Source: JANXZO01 sp964355115 (GTDB lineage Bacteria > Bacteroidota > Bacteroidia > Bacteroidales > FEN-979). Taken from it: DNA of 25,569 bases. The stretch lies in contig CAYHCQ010000034.1 of the NCBI GenBank assembly GCA_964355115.1, forward strand, positions 1 through 25,569. The letters run 5' to 3'. Within the stretch, counting starts at the first letter, position 1. The number at the start of each line of letters is the position of its first letter. The translations under genes and the position numbers were made by a program. Of the stretch, positions 23,750 through 25,569 are shown in pieces. The notes under the pieces were generated by a model. The model was given only the letters and a program-made list of their open reading frames with translations. It made no database searches and was not told the DNA's origin.

Positions 23750-24529
23750 ATGGAAATAAGGTCGGCTGAAGAAATAGAGATACTGAGGGAAAACGCGATT
23801 ATTGTCAGTAAAACACTTGCAGAAGTCGCAAAAAAAATTCAACCCGGTGTTAAGACGATAGCACTGGACAAGATTGCAGAAGAGTTTATCCGGGCAGAAG
23901 GGGCGGTACCCGGGTTCAAAGGTTACAGAGGGTTTCCGGCAACCCTGTGCATATCGGTAAACGATGAAGTGGTGCACGGAATACCGGGAGAAAGAGTTCT
24001 TATAAATGGTGATATAGTTTCGATCGACTGCGGATGCCAGAAGTATGGCTTTTTCGGCGATTCTGCCTACACTTTTCCTGTCGGAGAGGTTGATGGCGAG
24101 GTGCTGAATCTGCTGAAACGAACAAAAGAGTCTTTGTTCAAGGCTGTCGACATGGCAGTAGCCGGACGCAGGGTAGGAGATATCAGCGCTGCGGTTCAGG
24201 AATATGTTGAAGCGTACGGTTATTCAGTTGTACGCGAGCTTGTCGGTCACGGAATCGGCAGAGAACTTCACCAAAAACCCGATATTCCAAATTACGGAAG
24301 AAAGGGTTCTGGTGCAAAGATGCCAGCGGGATTGACGATTTGCATCGAACCCATGATTAACATGGGAACAAAGAGTGTGGTGCAATCGCAGGATGGGTGG
24401 ACAATCAGAACTGCCGACCGGATGCCATCTGCTCATTTTGAGTTGACGGTGGCCGTACAGAAAGAGAGGGCAGATGTTCTCTCGACCTTTCGGTATATTG
24501 AGGAAGTTTTAGGACCAAGTACAATATAG
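23750..24529 (+). CDS. map: Type I methionine aminopeptidase
   Basis: Removes the initiator methionine from nascent proteins in the cytoplasm, after deformylation. It has 259 residues with the pita-bread fold and no N-terminal zinc-finger extension. The five metal ligands are visible: Asp93 (SIDCGC), Asp104 (GDSAYTF), His167 (GHGIGRELH), Glu200 (CIEPMI) and Glu231 (HFELTV). Substrate-binding His76 (EVVHGIP) and His174 are also present. Its stop is one base before the infA ATG. Confidence 0.98.
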   Translation: MEIRSAEEIEILRENAIIVSKTLAEVAKKIQPGVKTIALDKIAEEFIRAEGAVPGFKGYRGFPATLCISVNDEVVHGIPGERVLINGDIVSIDCGCQKYGFFGDSAYTFPVGEVDGEVLNLLKRTKESLFKAVDMAVAGRRVGDISAAVQEYVEAYGYSVVRELVGHGIGRELHQKPDIPNYGRKGSGAKMPAGLTICIEPMINMGTKSVVQSQDGWTIRTADRMPSAHFELTVAVQKERADVLSTFRYIEEVLGPSTI

Positions 24530-24530
24530 T

Positions 24531-24749
24531 ATGTCAAAGCAAGCGTCAATACAACAGGATGGCACCGTCATCGAATCTCTCGGAAATGCAATGTTCCGTG
24601 TAGAGTTGGAAAACGGGCATGTAATTACAGCCCATATTTCAGGCAAAATGCGCATGCATTATATTAAGATTTTGCCTGGTGATAAAGTCCGGATCGAAAT
24701 GTCACCGTATGATTTGACAAAAGGTAGGATTACGTTCAGATATCAATAG
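24531..24749 (+). CDS. infA: Translation initiation factor IF-1
   Basis: IF-1 binds the A site of the 30S subunit during initiation. The 72-residue single OB fold is the standard length. DGTVIESLGNAMFRVELENG, HVITAHISGKMRMHYIKILP and GDKVRIEMSPYDLTKGRITF are the family signature. The order secY-map-infA-rpmJ-rpsM is widely conserved. Confidence 0.99.
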   Translation: MSKQASIQQDGTVIESLGNAMFRVELENGHVITAHISGKMRMHYIKILPGDKVRIEMSPYDLTKGRITFRYQ

Positions 24750-24766
24750 AATTAAATAAACGTAAA

Positions 24767-24883
24767 ATGAAAGTTAGAGCATCCATCAAGAAACGGTCAG
24801 CCGACTGCAAGATCGTTCGCAGAAATGGCAAATTGTATGTCATTAACAAAAAGAACCCGAAGTTCAAACAAAGACAAGGTTAA
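24767..24883 (+). CDS. rpmJ: 50S ribosomal protein L36, zinc-less form
   Basis: A very short gene of 38 residues: MKVRASIKKRSADCKIVRRN then GKLYVINKKNPKFKQRQG. L36 is a late-binding 50S protein. The zinc-ribbon ligands of the C+ form (Cys11, Cys14, Cys27, His33) are mostly lost; only Cys14 remains, with Ser11, Asn27 and Phe33. It is therefore the zinc-independent type. Position between infA and rpsM is diagnostic. Confidence 0.98.
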   Translation: MKVRASIKKRSADCKIVRRNGKLYVINKKNPKFKQRQG

Positions 24884-24912
24884 GATTTTTTAAACAATAA
24901 AATTCGATCATT

Positions 24913-25290
24913 ATGGCCAGAATTGCAGGTATTGACTTACCTAAAAACAAGCGTGGTGAAATTGGGCTGACTTATATCTTCGGAATTGGCAGGAGTACTG
25001 CGCAGAAGATCCTTGACCTTGCGGGTGTAGACCGTAATAAAAAGGTTCAGGACTGGAATGATGAGGAGCAGAATAAGATTCGTACTGTCATCAACGATAA
25101 TTATAAGATCGAAGGTGCTTTGCGTTCGGAGGTTCAGATGAACATCAAGCGATTGATGGACATTGGCTGCTACCGCGGAATTCGCCATCGTCTGGGCTTG
25201 CCTACACGCGGACAGGGCACCAAAAACAATGCGCGTACCCGTAAAGGCAGAAAAAAGACTGTTGCCAACAAGAAGAAGGCAACCAAGTAA
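24913..25290 (+). CDS. rpsM: 30S ribosomal protein S13
   Basis: S13 sits at the top of the 30S head, makes bridges to the 50S and contacts P-site tRNA with its C-terminal tail. It has 125 residues. ARIAGIDLPKNKRGEIGLTY, IFGIGRSTAQKIL and the C-terminal CYRGIRHRLGLPTRGQGT with NNARTRKGRKK are the family signature. It opens the alpha block (rpsM, rpsK, then expected rpsD, rpoA, rplQ beyond the window). Confidence 0.99.
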   Translation: MARIAGIDLPKNKRGEIGLTYIFGIGRSTAQKILDLAGVDRNKKVQDWNDEEQNKIRTVINDNYKIEGALRSEVQMNIKRLMDIGCYRGIRHRLGLPTRGQGTKNNARTRKGRKKTVANKKKATK

Positions 25291-25317
25291 TTGAAACGAA
25301 CGTAGTAATTACATTAT

Positions 25318-25569
25318 ATGGCAAAGACTGAAAAAAGTTCAAAGAAGAGGGTTGTTAAGGTTGATGCAATAGGGAAAGCCTATGTCAACGCTTCGTTTAA
25401 CAATATGATCATCACCCTGACCAATAACAGCGGACAGGTTATCAGCTGGTCGTCGGCCGGTAAGATGGGTTTCAAGGGGTCGAAGAAGAACACTCCTTAC
25501 GCTGCCCAGATGGCAGCTCAGGATGCCTCGAAGGTCGCTTACGACCTTGGGCTTCGCAAAGTAAAGGTT
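25318..25569 (+). CDS. rpsK: 30S ribosomal protein S11, C-terminus cut by window edge
   Basis: S11 forms the 30S platform near the E site. The window holds 84 residues from ATG 25318 with no stop before the end; about 45 more residues are expected. AYVNASFNNMIITLTNNSGQ, VISWSSAGKMGFKGSKKNTP and YAAQMAAQDASKVAYDLGL are diagnostic. It is 27 bases after rpsM. Confidence 0.98.
   Translation, partial: MAKTEKSSKKRVVKVDAIGKAYVNASFNNMIITLTNNSGQVISWSSAGKMGFKGSKKNTPYAAQMAAQDASKVAYDLGLRKVKV

Overview
The window looks like a chromosomal segment from a member of Bacteroidota, probably Bacteroidales or a close relative. I infer this from gene content and order, not from any search. The signs are: a DUF4290-murA gene pair; a LruC-domain lipoprotein; rpsL-rpsG-fusA followed directly by rpsJ with no tuf between; several promoters matching the Bacteroidota -7 element TAnnTTTG; and A-rich sequence instead of Shine-Dalgarno sites before nearly every gene.

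Left part, 1-5872, all on the minus strand. Transcription runs uvrD/pcrA-type helicase, DUF4290 protein, murA, grpE, dnaJ (dnaJ is cut by the window start). DUF4290 and murA share an ATGA overlap. MurA has Asp in place of the fosfomycin-target Cys. Between the helicase and the rightward genes lies a divergent intergenic region (5873-6223) with a promoter-like site for each side.

Middle part, 6224-9273, plus strand. A 724-residue predicted lipoprotein has a repetitive beta-rich middle, a proline hinge and a C-terminal LruC/DUF4842 domain, followed by a strong intrinsic terminator. Next is a membrane-anchored TylF/MycF-like methyltransferase. After it comes 381 bases without a gene (9274-9654), holding two tandem near-identical Bacteroidota promoters about 240 bp apart. 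The segment between them can fold into a GNRA hairpin and an H-type pseudoknot. I could not assign it to a known RNA family.

Right part, 9655 to the end, plus strand: one long str-S10-spc-alpha ribosomal supercluster. The order is rpsL, rpsG, fusA, rpsJ, rplC, rplD, rplW, rplB, rpsS, rplV, rpsC, rplP, rpmC, rpsQ, rplN, rplX, rplE, rpsN, rpsH, rplF, rplR, rpsE, rpmD, rplO, secY, map, infA, rpmJ, rpsM, rpsK (cut by the window end). The content is ordinary housekeeping: ribosomal proteins, translation factors EF-G and IF-1, the SecY channel and methionine aminopeptidase.

The most unusual structure is not a gene. A degenerate family of short hairpins (consensus roughly TTGTAAAGAYGCG...GCGTCTCNACAA) sits between the cistrons. 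Every gap of 43 bases or more in the ribosomal cluster holds one, two in the rplF-rplR gap, except rpsJ-rplC, which holds a tandem 9-mer instead. The arms differ in sequence between copies but keep pairing, and in three copies a T-G mismatch would pair only in the ribosomal mRNA (U-G). This looks like a REP- or MITE-like family that has colonised the spacers and may act as RNA hairpins in the transcript.
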